Of a stretch of DNA of 64,000 nt, positions 16,832 to 25,978 are shown one piece after another. Where the stretch lies: contig CAWICV010000006.1 of assembly GCA_963834705.1 (NCBI GenBank), positions 248,001-312,000 of the forward strand, in the 5' to 3' direction. Each line of letters begins with the position of its first letter. Positions within the stretch are counted from its first letter, which is position 1. Source of the stretch: RYN-230 sp963834705 (GTDB lineage: Bacteria; Actinomycetota; Actinomycetes; Streptosporangiales; Streptosporangiaceae). The notes below the pieces were generated by a model. That model was not told the origin of the DNA. It searched no databases and saw only the letters and a program-made list of their open reading frames with translations. The translations under genes and the position numbers were made by a program.

Positions 16832-17482
16832 ATGACTGACCGGCTCGTCTGGATCGACTGTGAGATGACCGGGCTTGACCTGGCCCGTGATGCCCTTATC
16901 GAGATCGCCTGTCTGGTAACTGACGGCAACCTGAACGTGCTCGACGAGGGCGTGGATCTCGTGATCAAGCCTCCGGCGGAGGCGGTAGACCAGATGGTGC
17001 CGGTGGTCCGGGAGATGCACACCACGTCGGGCCTGATCGACGAGCTGCCGTCCGGGGTCACCCTGGCCGAGGCGCAGGAGCAGGTGCTCGGCTACGTGCG
17101 CCGCCTGGTGCAGGACGCGCGCCGGGTGCCGCTGTGCGGCAACTCCATCGCCACCGACCGCGCGTTCCTCGCCCGCGACATGCCGGAACTGGACGCGTTC
17201 CTGCACTACCGGATGGTCAACGTGTCGAGCATCAAGGAACTCGCCCGGCGCTGGTATCCGCGGGCCTACTTCGCCAGCCCGCAGAAGCACGGCGGGCACC
17301 GGGCCCTGGCCGACATCCGGGAGAGCATCCAGGAACTGCGCTACTACCGCGAGGCGATCTTCGTCCCGGAGCCCGGGCCGGACTCGGCCACGGCCCGGGA
17401 GATCGCCAGCAAGTACGGCGTGGCCCCGCCGGGCAACGGGCACGCCGAGCGCAGCGGTCATCCGGAGCAGGCGTCCAGCTGA
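16832..17482 (+). CDS. orn: Oligoribonuclease
   Basis: The protein has 216 residues and is a DEDDh 3'-5' exonuclease that degrades RNA dimers and other nano-RNAs to mononucleotides, including pGpG from cyclic-di-GMP turnover. Motifs in order: WIDCEMTGLD (Exo I Asp and Glu), GNSIATDRAFL (Exo II) and HRALADI (Exo III His and Asp). The signature VWIDCEMTG at the N-terminus is specific to Orn. The final 20 residues are a polar tail. It lies directly upstream of tRNA-His, as in many actinobacteria. Confidence 0.97.
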   Translation: MTDRLVWIDCEMTGLDLARDALIEIACLVTDGNLNVLDEGVDLVIKPPAEAVDQMVPVVREMHTTSGLIDELPSGVTLAEAQEQVLGYVRRLVQDARRVPLCGNSIATDRAFLARDMPELDAFLHYRMVNVSSIKELARRWYPRAYFASPQKHGGHRALADIRESIQELRYYREAIFVPEPGPDSATAREIASKYGVAPPGNGHAERSGHPEQASS

Positions 17483-17555
17483 CCAGCCAGCCTGGTCGGC
17501 TATCCAGTTCGAAGTAGCCCGGCGGCGCCGCTATGCTTGAGCAGCCGTCGGCGAT

Positions 17556-17633
17556 GGTGGGCGTAGCTCAGTTGGTTAGAGCGCCAGGTTGTGGTCCTGG
17601 ATGTCGTGGGTTCGAATCCCATCGCTCACCCCA
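17556..17633 (+). tRNA. tRNA-His (anticodon GTG), CCA encoded
   Basis: A full cloverleaf is present. The acceptor GTGGGCG (17557-17563) pairs with CGCTCAC (17623-17629). The D arm is GCTCAGTTGGTTAGAGC, the anticodon stem CCAGG/CCTGG flanks loop TTGTGGT with GTG at 17591-17593, and the T arm holds GGTTCGAATCC. A G at 17556 supplies the extra G-1 of histidine tRNAs opposite discriminator C 17630. CCA is encoded at 17631-17633. No integrase or attachment-site duplicate is seen. Confidence 0.97.
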
Positions 17634-17654
17634 TGTGATGTGGCAGGACATCGG

Positions 17655-17690
17655 AATGGCCCTGAACCCGCGTTAGGGTTCGGGGCCATT
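17655..17690 (+). terminator. 15-bp terminator hairpin after tRNA-His
   Basis: AATGGCCCTGAACCC (17655-17669) pairs with GGGTTCGGGGCCATT (17676-17690), with one G-T pair and a six-base loop. It starts 21 bases after the tRNA. A small GGCC-TGAA-GGCC hairpin follows directly at 17691-17702. Confidence 0.85.
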
Positions 17691-17702
17691 GGCCTGAAGG
17701 CC

Positions 17703-17718
17703 TTCCAGAAATCTGGAA
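17703..17718. promoter_or_regulatory. Palindrome TTCCAGA-AA-TCTGGAA upstream of the methyltransferase/LCP operon
   Basis: Seven-base arms TTCCAGA and TCTGGAA flank AA, 85 bases before the methyltransferase GTG. It may be a regulator site for the operon or the last of three hairpins that end the tRNA transcript. The two cannot be separated by eye. Confidence 0.4.
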
Positions 17719-17802
17719 CCTTGACCCGGCGACCTGGGTAAATGCCCTATCCCGGTCTAGGATGCCCGGCGGGCCGGCCATTCTAGGGGCGGGGGTGACG
17801 AC

Positions 17803-18630
17803 GTGGCGCTGACTGAGCTGCTAACCCAGTGGCAGGAGAACCTGGCCGGCTGGGCTATTCCGGCGCACATCACCGCCGCCGTGCCGGACTCACCCTGGGT
17901 GCTGCCCCGCCAGGTGTTCGCGCGCCGCGCGGACCGGCTGCGCCAGGCCCCGGCCGGGCCGTCCTACCAGCGGGCCTGGGCGGCCCTTGACCCGCCGGGC
18001 AGCGTGCTGGACGTGGGCGCCGGGGCCGGCGCCGCCTGCCTGCCGCTGGCGCCGCGCACCACCGCGCTGACCGCGGTGGACACCGACCCCGGCATGCTGG
18101 ACCTGCTGGCCGGGCGGGCCCGGGCGGCGGCCCTGGACCCGCAGCTGCACGCCGGCCCGTGGCCGGAGGTGGCCGCCCAGGCCGCCGCAGCCGACGTGGT
18201 GACCTGCCACAACGTGCTGTACAACGTGCCCGACCTGGAGCCTTTCCTGGCCGCGCTGACCGGCCATGCCCGGCGCCAGGTGGTCATCGAACTGACCGCG
18301 GCGCATCCGCTGACCTCGCTCAACCCGCTGTGGCTGCGCTTCCACGGCCTGGAGCGGCCAAAAGGGCCAACCGCACGTGACGTCCTGGCCATCCTGGACG
18401 CAATGGGGCTGCGGGCAGGGCACACTGAATGGAATCGTCCGGCCGAGGCGGATTACGCCACGGTTCGCGAGCTTGCTGAGGTGACCAGGCGGCGGCTGTG
18501 CCTGCCGGCTGAGCGCGCGGCTGAGGTGGAAGCTGCGCTCCGGGACACCGGGCTCGGCGGCGGCCAGGCCACTGACCTGGGGACCGCCGGACGCGCCGTC
18601 GTCACGATCTGGTGGGAGGGTTCCGCGTGA
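17803..18630 (+). CDS. SAM-dependent methyltransferase, class I
   Basis: The protein has 275 residues from GTG 17803. Motif I is SVLDVGAGAGAACLPLA (residues about 67-83), with the acidic motif II residue in LTAVDTDPGML and a post-II ADVVTCHNVLYNV. The C-terminus lacks a recognised substrate domain. The stop overlaps the start of the LCP gene (GTGA at 18627-18630), so the two are translationally coupled. That suggests a cell-envelope or wall-polymer substrate, but this is only context. The first 60 residues are helical and may close over the active site. Confidence 0.85.
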   Translation: MALTELLTQWQENLAGWAIPAHITAAVPDSPWVLPRQVFARRADRLRQAPAGPSYQRAWAALDPPGSVLDVGAGAGAACLPLAPRTTALTAVDTDPGMLDLLAGRARAAALDPQLHAGPWPEVAAQAAAADVVTCHNVLYNVPDLEPFLAALTGHARRQVVIELTAAHPLTSLNPLWLRFHGLERPKGPTARDVLAILDAMGLRAGHTEWNRPAEADYATVRELAEVTRRRLCLPAERAAEVEAALRDTGLGGGQATDLGTAGRAVVTIWWEGSA

Positions 18631-19838
18631 GCAACATGGATGACTGGTTTCGCGACCCGTCGCCGCGCTCATCCGGTTCGGCCGGTTCGGGTTACCCCGG
18701 CGGCCCGACCGAGAACTTGTCCCATGCCTCCCCTGGCGGCTCCCCTGGGCAGAGCGCCTGGCCGGCCCAGCCACCGCCGCGCACCGACAGCCCGGGACGG
18801 CCCTCCCGGCAGTACCAGGGCGGCGGCTCGGGGCGCGCTTACCGGGGCGGTGGCGGCGGCCGGCGCTGGCTGCGGCCGCGCCGGATCCTGGGCATCGTCG
18901 GGCTGCTGGTGGTGCTGATCCTGGTCTTCACCGGGGTCATGTACTTCTACCTGAACTCCAAGCTGACCCGGGTCAACGCGCTGATCGATTACAACGGCCG
19001 GCCGGCCGCCGCCGCCGGGCAGAACTGGCTGATCACCGGGTCGGACAGCCGGCAGGGGCTGACCAGGAAAGAAGAGCGCGAGCTGGCGACCGGGCGGGGC
19101 ATCGGCGGGCACCGGTCGGACACCATCATGGTGCTGCACATCCCCAGCAACGGCCTGCCCGCAGTGCTGGTCAGCATCCCGCGTGACTCGTACGTGGACA
19201 TCCCCGGCTTCGGCATGAACAAGATCAACGCTGCCTACGACTTCGGCGGGCCCAAGCTGCTGGCCAAGACGGTGCAGAATGCCACCGGCCTGTACATCAA
19301 CCACTTTATGAGCATCGGCTTCGGCGGGCTGGTCAACGTGGTGGACGCGGTCGGTGGCGTGCGCATGTGCATCCCGTCCAACCTGAATGACCCGGCCTCC
19401 GGGCTGCACCTGAAGAAGGGCTGCCAGAACCTGGACGGCGCGCAGGCGCTCGGCTTCGTCCGGAGCCGCCACCTGTTCGCTACCCAGGACCTGCAGCGGG
19501 AGCAGGACCAGCGGGTGTTCATCAAGGCGCTGCTGACCAAGATGACCAGCCCGGGCAGCCTGATCAACCCCTTCCACTCATTCCCGGCCGCGTTCGGCGC
19601 GACCGGCGCGCTGACCGTGGACAAGAGCACCCAGCTGTACCAGCTGGTCCAGGTAGCGTTCGCGCTCCGGCACCCGCAGACCACCACCGTGCCCATCGGC
19701 AGCGAGCCGCTACTGGCCGTCGGCGACGTGGTGATCTGGAACCACAGCCAGGCGACGCAACTGTTCGACGCGATGCGCAACGACACCCCGGTGCCGAAGA
19801 GCCTGCTAACCGGGTCCAAGCTCGCGCCGGCCGCCTGA
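18627..19838 (+). CDS. LytR-CpsA-Psr (LCP) family cell-wall ligase
   Basis: The protein has 403 residues from GTG 18627, with GGGAGGG at 18614-18620. A long Gly/Pro/Ser-rich cytoplasmic head (about 85 residues) leads to one membrane helix (LGIVGLLVVLILVFTGVMY). The extracytoplasmic LCP domain follows, with SDTIMVLHI, VSIPRDSYVDIPGFG, KINAAYDFGG, DAVGGVRM and ALGFVRSRH, which carry the conserved Arg and Asp residues. LCP enzymes transfer undecaprenyl-linked polymers to peptidoglycan. There is no C-terminal LytR_C domain. Co-translated with a methyltransferase. Confidence 0.94.
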   Translation: MSNMDDWFRDPSPRSSGSAGSGYPGGPTENLSHASPGGSPGQSAWPAQPPPRTDSPGRPSRQYQGGGSGRAYRGGGGGRRWLRPRRILGIVGLLVVLILVFTGVMYFYLNSKLTRVNALIDYNGRPAAAAGQNWLITGSDSRQGLTRKEERELATGRGIGGHRSDTIMVLHIPSNGLPAVLVSIPRDSYVDIPGFGMNKINAAYDFGGPKLLAKTVQNATGLYINHFMSIGFGGLVNVVDAVGGVRMCIPSNLNDPASGLHLKKGCQNLDGAQALGFVRSRHLFATQDLQREQDQRVFIKALLTKMTSPGSLINPFHSFPAAFGATGALTVDKSTQLYQLVQVAFALRHPQTTTVPIGSEPLLAVGDVVIWNHSQATQLFDAMRNDTPVPKSLLTGSKLAPAA

Positions 19839-19951
19839 GCTGAAATCGTTATCCGGGCTGTCAACTTGCGACATTTCAGCCCCTTGCGCACACCCGTGCG
19901 ACCTCCGTACCATGCCACGAATTACAGCCCGCTGGTAGCCATGGCCCGGAG

Positions 19952-20191
19952 GTGGCTTTGAGGACCGGCAGTATCCCTAGCGTGACCCGTCCGCTCGGTT
20001 TGTCACTACGCGAGGCTGAGATCATGACGCTGATCGCGGAGGGTCACTCCAACGGCGAGATAGCCGCCCAGCTCGTACTGGCCGAGAAGACCGTCAAGAA
20101 CCATGTGAACCGGATTTATGCCAAGCTGGGCGCGCAGTCCCGGGCCGCCGCCATCTCCTGCTGGGACGACGCGCGGGCCGCGGGCACCTGA
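19952..20191 (+). CDS. Orphan LuxR/GerE-type helix-turn-helix protein
   Basis: The protein has 79 residues from GTG 19952. Nearly all of it is a GerE DNA-binding domain: LSLREAEIMTLIAEGHSN, then EIAAQLVLAEKTVKNHVNRI and YAKLGAQSRAAA. There is no receiver or sensor domain. Single-domain LuxR proteins can act as atypical activators or be the detached output of a split regulator. The two-component system begins 88 bases downstream on the same strand, but it has its own OmpR-type regulator, so a link is not evident. Confidence 0.85.
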   Translation: MALRTGSIPSVTRPLGLSLREAEIMTLIAEGHSNGEIAAQLVLAEKTVKNHVNRIYAKLGAQSRAAAISCWDDARAAGT

Positions 20192-20278
20192 ACGCCCGCG
20201 GTGGCTGACCTGCGGCTAGCCTGATAGCAAGCTCAGCCCCAGGGGGCATTCAGGAAATTCTCAGGTTCAGGCCGGAAG

Positions 20279-21010
20279 ATGCAGGTCATGACCATGCCGT
20301 TGACGAATGGGCGAACACAGCCGGCTGCCAGGCTGCTCGTTGTCGAGGACGAGCCCAACATCCTTGAGCTGCTGTCCGCCAGCCTCCGCTACGCCGGGTT
20401 TGACGTGCTCACCGCGACCGGCGGAACCGAGGCGGTCCAGGCCGCGCAGCGGCACCGGCCCGACCTCATCGTGCTCGACGTGATGCTGCCCGACATGGAC
20501 GGCTTCGACGTGGTCCGGCGGCTGAGAGGCGGCGGCGCGCGCATCCCGGTGGTCTTCCTGACCGCACGGGACGCGATGGAAGACAAGGTCCGCGGCCTCA
20601 CCCTGGGTGGGGACGACTACGTGACCAAGCCGTTCAGCCTGGAGGAGGTCATCGCGCGGATCCGCGCGGTGCTCCGCCGCACACACGGCGACGGGGCCGA
20701 GCCCACGCCCCGGCTCAAGTTCGCCGATCTGGAACTGGACGAGGAGAGCCACGAGGTGTGGCGGGCCGGGCAGCACGTGCAACTCTCCCCCACCGAGTTC
20801 AAGCTGCTCCGGTACTTCATGAGCAACGCGAACCGGGTGCTGTCCAAGATGCAGATCCTGGACCACGTCTGGGACTACGACTTCCGCGGCGACACCGGCA
20901 TCGTGGAGTCGTACGTATCCGTGCTGCGCCGCAAGGTGGACACCACCGAGCCGCGGCTCATCCACACCCTCCGCGGGGTCGGCTACGTGCTCCGCCTGCC
21001 CTCCTCGTAG
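20279..21010 (+). CDS. OmpR-family response regulator
   Basis: The protein has 243 residues. The receiver domain begins LLVVEDEPNILELL, with the phosphoacceptor Asp in LIVLDVMLPD, Thr/Ala in FLTARDA and Lys in VTKPFSLEE. The winged-helix output contains LSPTEFKLLRYFM and ends VESYVSVLRRKVD...RGVGYVLR. Its histidine kinase starts 9 bases downstream. The sequence is closely similar in layout to the second regulator at 45914-46651, suggesting paralogues. The signal is unknown. Confidence 0.95.
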   Translation: MQVMTMPLTNGRTQPAARLLVVEDEPNILELLSASLRYAGFDVLTATGGTEAVQAAQRHRPDLIVLDVMLPDMDGFDVVRRLRGGGARIPVVFLTARDAMEDKVRGLTLGGDDYVTKPFSLEEVIARIRAVLRRTHGDGAEPTPRLKFADLELDEESHEVWRAGQHVQLSPTEFKLLRYFMSNANRVLSKMQILDHVWDYDFRGDTGIVESYVSVLRRKVDTTEPRLIHTLRGVGYVLRLPSS

Positions 21011-21019
21011 CTGGCGGCG

Positions 21020-22781
21020 ATGACGCCAGCGTCCTGGCTCGACCGCTCGCGGGGGAACCTACGGCGGCTGTCCGGGCGCACCCCGATCCGGGTCAAGATC
21101 ATCGCCGCGCTGCTCACGCTGGTCATCATCGCGCTGGCCATCATCAGCACGGCCAGCCTCGCCCAGTTCCGCGGCTATCTGCAGAACCAGTCCGGCACTC
21201 AGGTGACCGCCCTGTATGACCAGATGGCGGCCAAGACCCAGGGGCAATCGCTGTTCGGCCTGGGCTCGCGCGGCGGGTGGAACGCCATGGACTTCGGCTA
21301 CTACGGGCCGTACCTGGTGGAGCTGGTGAACCAGTCCGGGAAGGTGATCTTCCCCACCGGCCCCGGGCCGGGCAACATACCCAGCAGCGCCGGCCCGGCC
21401 GTGCCGACGAGCAGTGCCTGGATGACGACGAACGCGGGCCGCCTGACCACCGTGCCGGGCCAGAACGGCACCGCGGACTGGCAGGTCATCGCCAAACAGT
21501 TCACCGTCAGCCTGACCAACCAGCTCGGGCAGTCCAGCCCGCCGCAGAAGCTGACCCTGGTCGTCGGCACCAGCCTGGCCAACATCGACAACACGGTCGG
21601 CCTGGCTGGCCAAGATCGACCTGCTGGTCAGCGTCATCATTGTGATCGCGCTGGCCGTGCTCGGCGTGGCCATCGTCCGGGCCAGCCTGCGCCCGCTCAC
21701 CGACATCGAGAAGACCGCGCAGGCCATCGCGGCCGGCGATCTGTCCCGCCGGGTGCCCGACCAGGACCCGCGGACGGAGGTGGGCCGGCTCGGCCGGTCG
21801 CTGAACCGGATGCTGGCCCAGATCGAGTCGTCGTTCCAGGCCCGGACCCGGTCCGAGGCGGCGGCCCGGCGGTCTGAGGAGCGGATGCGCCAGTTCGTCG
21901 CGGATGCCAGCCACGAGCTGCGCACCCCGCTTACCGCGATGCGCGGCTACGCCGAGTACTACCGGCAGCGCGGCGGGGTGCGGGACGACACGGAGGCCGT
22001 GGCCGAGGCCAGCAGCGGCACGGCCCCGGCCGAGCTGACCGCCGGTGACCCCGCGGCGGCCATGGTCCCGCACAACGGCACCGGCCAGCTCAGCGGCCCG
22101 GACCTGGACCGGATCATGCAGCGGGTGGAGCAGGAGTCGGCCCGGATGGGCGTGCTCGTCGAGGACATGCTGCTGCTGGCCCGGCTGGACCAGCAGCGGC
22201 CGCTGGAACGCCACCCGGTCGATCTGCTGACGCTGGCCGCGGACGCGGTGCAGGACGCCCGGATCATCGCGCCGGACCGGTCGATCGAGCTCAGCGTCGG
22301 CTCGGCCACCGCGTTCCTGGTACTGGGGGACGAGGTGCGGCTGCGCCAGGTCATCGGCAACCTGATGAGCAACGCCCTCACGCACACCCCGGACGGCACG
22401 CCGGTGACGGTGCGCATCCTGGCCGGGCCGCGGGAGCCGGTGCCGAGCATCGTCCTGGAGGTCACCGACCAGGGCCCGGGCTTGCCGCCGGACCAGGCAG
22501 AACGGGTCTTCGAGCGGTTCTACCGGGCTGATCAGGCGCGGACCAGGAAGGCAGGCGGCACCGGCCTGGGGCTGGCCATCGTGGCCGCGCTGGTCGTCGC
22601 GCACGGCGGCACCGTGGCGCTGCGGACCGCGCCGGGCGAGGGCGCGACGTTCCGGGTCACGCTGCCGTTGGCCCCGGAGGCGCAGCGCGACGAGCCGGTG
22701 GACGCCGCCGACGACGACGCCGACCGCGACGAGGATGTACTGGCCCAGGGAGACGACCCCGCGCCGCGGCTGACTGGTTAG
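21020..22781 (+). CDS. Sensor histidine kinase, split by one extra base
   Basis: Frame one (ATG 21020) gives the first membrane helix (IIAALLTLVIIALAIIS) and an extracytoplasmic sensor to NIDNTVG. The second frame starts at the second helix (LLVSVIIVIALAVLG). One surplus base near 21597-21610 (GGCCTGGCTGG) separates them, and removing it gives 586 residues. Then follow HAMP (LRPLTDIEKTAQAIAAGDLS), the His box FVADASHELRTPLTAM, N box GNLMSNALTHTPDG, G1 DQGPGLPP, F box FERFYRAD and G2 GGTGLGLAIV. A 50-residue Ala/Glu insertion sits between HisKA helices. It pairs with the upstream regulator. The stop overlaps the convergent gene's stop. Confidence 0.88.
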
Positions 22782-23689
22782 CCAGCGAGCGCCGCGCGGG
22801 CGGCGCGGCGGACGGCTTCGGCGTAGCCGCTGCCGAACAGGCAGGCGTGCACCAGCAGCGGGTGCAGCTGATGCAGCGGGACCCGGTCCCGCCAGCCCGG
22901 GGCCAGCGGCGCGACGTCGGTGTACGCGGCCAGGATCCGGTCCAGGTACGGCGCGCCGAACAGGGCCAGCATGGCCAGGTCGGTCTCCCGGTGGCCGCCC
23001 TGGGCGGCCGGGTCGATCAGGCAGCCGCGACCGCCCGACCACAGCACGTTGCCGGACCAGCAGTCACCGTGGATCCGGCTGGGCGGCTCGGGCGGCCCGG
23101 CCAGGCTGGGCAGCCGGTCCACCACCTGCTCCACCAGCCGGGCGTCGACCGTGGTGAGCGCGCCGGTGTCGGCGGCCCGGCGCAGGTAGGGCAGCAGCCG
23201 TTTGCTGCCGTACCAGCTGGCCCAGTCGCCGGCCCCGCCCAGCGGCCCAGCCACCGTCGGGGCGTCCCCGGTGCGGTCGCCCAGCGGCAGGGTGGCGATG
23301 AAGCCGGGCCAGGGTGAGCCGAACCGCGGCGCGCCCGCCGCGTGCAGCACGGCCAGGTCCCGGCCGAACGCCTCGGCCGCGTGCTGATCGGGGGCCTGCT
23401 CCGGCACCCAGGCCACGGCCAGCGTGGCGCTGTCCCAGCCGAGTACCTCGGGCACCGGGACGGCGTGCGCCTCGGCCAGCCAGCGCAGCCCGCGCGCCTC
23501 GGCCTCGAAGATCCCGCCCAGGTCGGCCGCGGCCGCCTTGGCGAACACCCGGCGGCCGTCGGCCAGCATCACCTGGTAGTGGCTCCACTGATGCTGCGCA
23601 CCGGCCGGCCGGACCTCGCGCACGCCGGTGCCGGTGATCCGGGCCAGCCGCTCGGCCAGCTCGGACCCGGTCAGCGCGGCCGGGCTCAC
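22778..23689 (-). CDS. Fructosamine-3-kinase family protein
   Basis: The protein has 303 residues and shows the family signature HGDCWSGNVLW and LIDPAAQGGHRETDLAML. These hold the catalytic Asp and metal-binding residues of the aminoglycoside-kinase-like fold. Bacterial homologues phosphorylate ketosamines or ribulosamines on glycated proteins so that the adduct falls off. It overlaps the upstream phosphatase gene by 4 bases (ATGA), so both are one operon. In bacteria, FN3K and low-molecular-weight phosphatase genes are known to be neighbours, which supports a protein-deglycation unit. The stop shares bases with the convergent kinase. Confidence 0.93.
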   Translation of the reverse strand: MSPAALTGSELAERLARITGTGVREVRPAGAQHQWSHYQVMLADGRRVFAKAAAADLGGIFEAEARGLRWLAEAHAVPVPEVLGWDSATLAVAWVPEQAPDQHAAEAFGRDLAVLHAAGAPRFGSPWPGFIATLPLGDRTGDAPTVAGPLGGAGDWASWYGSKRLLPYLRRAADTGALTTVDARLVEQVVDRLPSLAGPPEPPSRIHGDCWSGNVLWSGGRGCLIDPAAQGGHRETDLAMLALFGAPYLDRILAAYTDVAPLAPGWRDRVPLHQLHPLLVHACLFGSGYAEAVRRAARAALAG

Positions 23690-24354
23690 CGGCCGCCCAG
23701 GCTCGGGCGAGGCGGGGCACTCCGGAGGGGTGTTCCCGCTGAGCCGGCGCCTTCGGGGGGCTCCGGGGGGTGGTCCCCCCGGGCCAGCACAGGCGCCTGG
23801 AGCAGCCCGGCGAGCTGACCGGTCAGGCCGCGCACGGCCGCCCGCACCAGGCCGTAGGCGACCGCGTAGTCCTCCGGCGAACCACCGTACGGATCGGGGA
23901 CCTGGCCGTCGTAGCGGTCGTCGCCGTCCAGCGCCGGGTCGAACGACCGGAACAGCAGCACCCGCCCGGCCGCCTCCGGGTCCGGCGCCATCTCGCGCAG
24001 GTCGGCCAGGTTGGCCCGGTCCATGGCCAGCACCAGGTCCCGGTCACCGAACCAGGACGGCTGGAACTGGCGGGCCCGGTGCGCGGACCCGTCGTAGCCG
24101 TGCCGGGCCAGCTCGGCCCGGGCCCGGCGGTCCATCGGGCCGCCGATGTGCCAGTCTCCGGTACCCGCGCTGTCCACCTCGACCAGATCGGCCAGCCCCG
24201 CCTGGTCCAGCTCGGCGCGCAGCACTACGTCGGCCATCGGGGACCGGCAGATGTTGCCGAGACAGACGAAACAGACCCGGTAGGGGCCGGACCCGCGGCG
24301 CGGGGCAGGGGGGACCGGCAGCGCCGGGGTGTCAGCGGGCATGCCCCCAAGCAT
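23686..24354 (-). CDS. Low-molecular-weight protein-tyrosine phosphatase
   Basis: The protein has up to 222 residues, starting at 24354 or at the ATG at 24342. The P-loop VCLGNICRSP (Cx5RS) is near residue 31, and the general-acid motif DPYGG lies near 168. The core therefore spans about 25-185. The C-terminal 35 residues are a Pro-rich tail not needed for catalysis. It leads an operon with the fructosamine kinase (stop and start overlap by 4 bases). LMW phosphatases of this pairing may remove ribulosamine-5-phosphate-type precursors rather than phosphotyrosine. Confidence 0.94.
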   Translation of the reverse strand: MLGGMPADTPALPVPPAPRRGSGPYRVCFVCLGNICRSPMADVVLRAELDQAGLADLVEVDSAGTGDWHIGGPMDRRARAELARHGYDGSAHRARQFQPSWFGDRDLVLAMDRANLADLREMAPDPEAAGRVLLFRSFDPALDGDDRYDGQVPDPYGGSPEDYAVAYGLVRAAVRGLTGQLAGLLQAPVLARGDHPPEPPEGAGSAGTPLRSAPPRPSLGGR

Positions 24355-24428
24355 GCCCGACGCGCGGGGTGCTCATGCCGCCAGCCCAGGGGTCGTCGCC
24401 ATGGCTGGGCACATGTCACCATGGGCGG

Positions 24429-25814
24429 ATGTCACAAGATCCCGCATACCGGTCGCTGTCTTTCTGGCTCGGCACCACGCCGGATGAGCTGGTCCCCGGC
24501 GACCCACTGCCCGGCGACCAGGATGTGGACGTGGCCATTGCCGGGGCCGGCTTCACCGGCCTGTGGACCGCGTACTACCTGGCCCAGGCCAGCCCGGGAC
24601 TGCGGATCGCGGTGTGCGAGAAGGACATCGCCGGATTCGGCGCGTCCGGCCGGAACGGCGGCTGGTGCTCGGCGCTGTTCCCGGCGTCGCTGGCCAAGCT
24701 GGAACGGATGGCCGGGCGCCAGGGGGCGGTGGCCATGTACCGGGCCATGCAGGAAACCGTGGACGAGGTGGGCCGGGTGGTGGCGGCCGAGGGCATCGAC
24801 TGCCACTGGGCCAAGGGCGGCACCGTCATGCTGGCCCGCTCCCCCAGCCAGTTCCAGCGCGCCCAGGAGGAAGTGGGCGAGTACCGGGCGTTCGGCTTCG
24901 GCGAGGCCGACCTGCGGCTGCTGAACCGGGCCGAGGCGGCGGAGCGGGTGGCCGCGTCCGGGGTGCTCGGCGCGACGTACACCCCGCACTGCGCGGCCAT
25001 CCACCCGGCGCGGCTGGCCCGCGGCCTGGCCGCGGCGGTGCGCAAGCAGGGGGTGCGGGTGTACGAGCAGACCCAGGTGACCGAGATCGCACCCGGGCGG
25101 CTGCGCACCACGCACGGCACGGTCCGGGCCGAGTACGTGATCCGGGCCACCGAGGGGTACACCCCGCTGCTGCCCGGCCTGCACCGGGCCATCGCCCCGG
25201 TGTACTCACTGATGATCGCCACGGCGCCGCTGCCCGACGCCACCTGGGCCCGGATCGGGCTGGCCGGGCGGCCCACATTCGGCGACTTCCGGCACCTGAT
25301 CATCTATGGCCAGCGCACCGCGGACGGGCGGCTGGCGTTCGGCGGCCGCGGCGCGCCGTACCACTTCGGCTCCACCATCCGGCCCGAGTTCGACCAGGTG
25401 CCCGCCGTGTTCGCCGCGCTGCGGCGGACGCTCGGCGAGCTGTTCCCGGCGCTCGGCGACGTGCCGGTCACGCACACCTGGGGCGGCCCGCTCGGCGTGC
25501 CCCGGGACTGGTGCGCGTCGGCCGGGCTGGACCGGGTGACCGGCCTGGGCTGGGCCGGTGGCTATGTCGGTGACGGGGTGTCCACCACCAACCTGGCCGG
25601 GCGCACGCTGGCCGACCTGGTGCTGGGGAAGGACACCGAGATCACCGGGCTGCCCTGGGTCGGGCACCGGTCCCCGGAATGGGAAGCGGAACCACTGCGC
25701 TGGCTGGGCGCGAACGCCGGGCTGCGCACGATGAGCTGGGCCGACCGCGAGGAGACCCGGACCGGGCGGCAGTCCCGGCTGGCCCAGTTCGCCGGCCGGT
25801 TCCTGGGCGGCTGA
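24429..25814 (+). CDS. FAD-dependent amine/amino-acid oxidoreductase (DAO family)
   Basis: The protein has 461 residues from ATG 24429. The Rossmann dinucleotide motif VAIAGAGFTGLWTAYYLA is near residue 37, the ATG-type strand GTVRAEYVIRATEG near 230, and the C-terminal FAD motif GYVGDGVSTTNLAGRTLADL near 380. FGASGRNGGWCSALFP is typical of gamma-glutamylputrescine-oxidase-like enzymes. It probably oxidises a secondary or primary amine. It is divergent from the phosphatase operon and ends within a strong hairpin. Confidence 0.9.
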   Translation: MSQDPAYRSLSFWLGTTPDELVPGDPLPGDQDVDVAIAGAGFTGLWTAYYLAQASPGLRIAVCEKDIAGFGASGRNGGWCSALFPASLAKLERMAGRQGAVAMYRAMQETVDEVGRVVAAEGIDCHWAKGGTVMLARSPSQFQRAQEEVGEYRAFGFGEADLRLLNRAEAAERVAASGVLGATYTPHCAAIHPARLARGLAAAVRKQGVRVYEQTQVTEIAPGRLRTTHGTVRAEYVIRATEGYTPLLPGLHRAIAPVYSLMIATAPLPDATWARIGLAGRPTFGDFRHLIIYGQRTADGRLAFGGRGAPYHFGSTIRPEFDQVPAVFAALRRTLGELFPALGDVPVTHTWGGPLGVPRDWCASAGLDRVTGLGWAGGYVGDGVSTTNLAGRTLADLVLGKDTEITGLPWVGHRSPEWEAEPLRWLGANAGLRTMSWADREETRTGRQSRLAQFAGRFLGG

Positions 25815-25832
25815 CACCGCCCAGGAACCGGC
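25795..25832 (+). terminator. 16-bp perfect hairpin spanning the oxidoreductase stop codon
   Basis: The 16 bases at 25795-25810 (starting GCCGGTTCCTGG) are the exact reverse complement of 25817-25832. The six-base loop CTGACA contains the TGA stop. The last codons and the terminator are thus the same sequence. No T-tract follows. Confidence 0.85.
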
Positions 25833-25838
25833 GTCCGG

Positions 25839-25964
25839 TTAACTAGCGGCGGCCCGGGCGAGCGCGGGCACGAACTTGGCCGCGTCGATGGTGCCCCAGC
25901 CGCTGGCCAGGTCGTAACCCGGTCCAGCGTCATACCCGGTCACACCCGCGAAGCTGTTATTGCC
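25839..25964 (-). pseudogene. C-terminal remnant of an S53 (sedolisin-type) peptidase
   Basis: The reverse strand reads NNSFAGVTGYDAGPGYDLA, then SGWGTIDAAKFVPALA and a stop. This is the characteristic C-terminal calcium-site region of sedolisin/kumamolisin peptidases (GVTGYxAGPGYDLATGxGT). Nothing resembling the catalytic domain, which needs some 350 further residues upstream, is found in 25965-26084. Only this tail remains. Confidence 0.7.
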
Positions 25965-25978
25965 CGCTGGGCGCGTTC

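Noticed and set aside
17556..17633. Integration site of a mobile element at tRNA-His
   Set aside because: No integrase, excisionase or repeated tRNA 3' end is found on either side.
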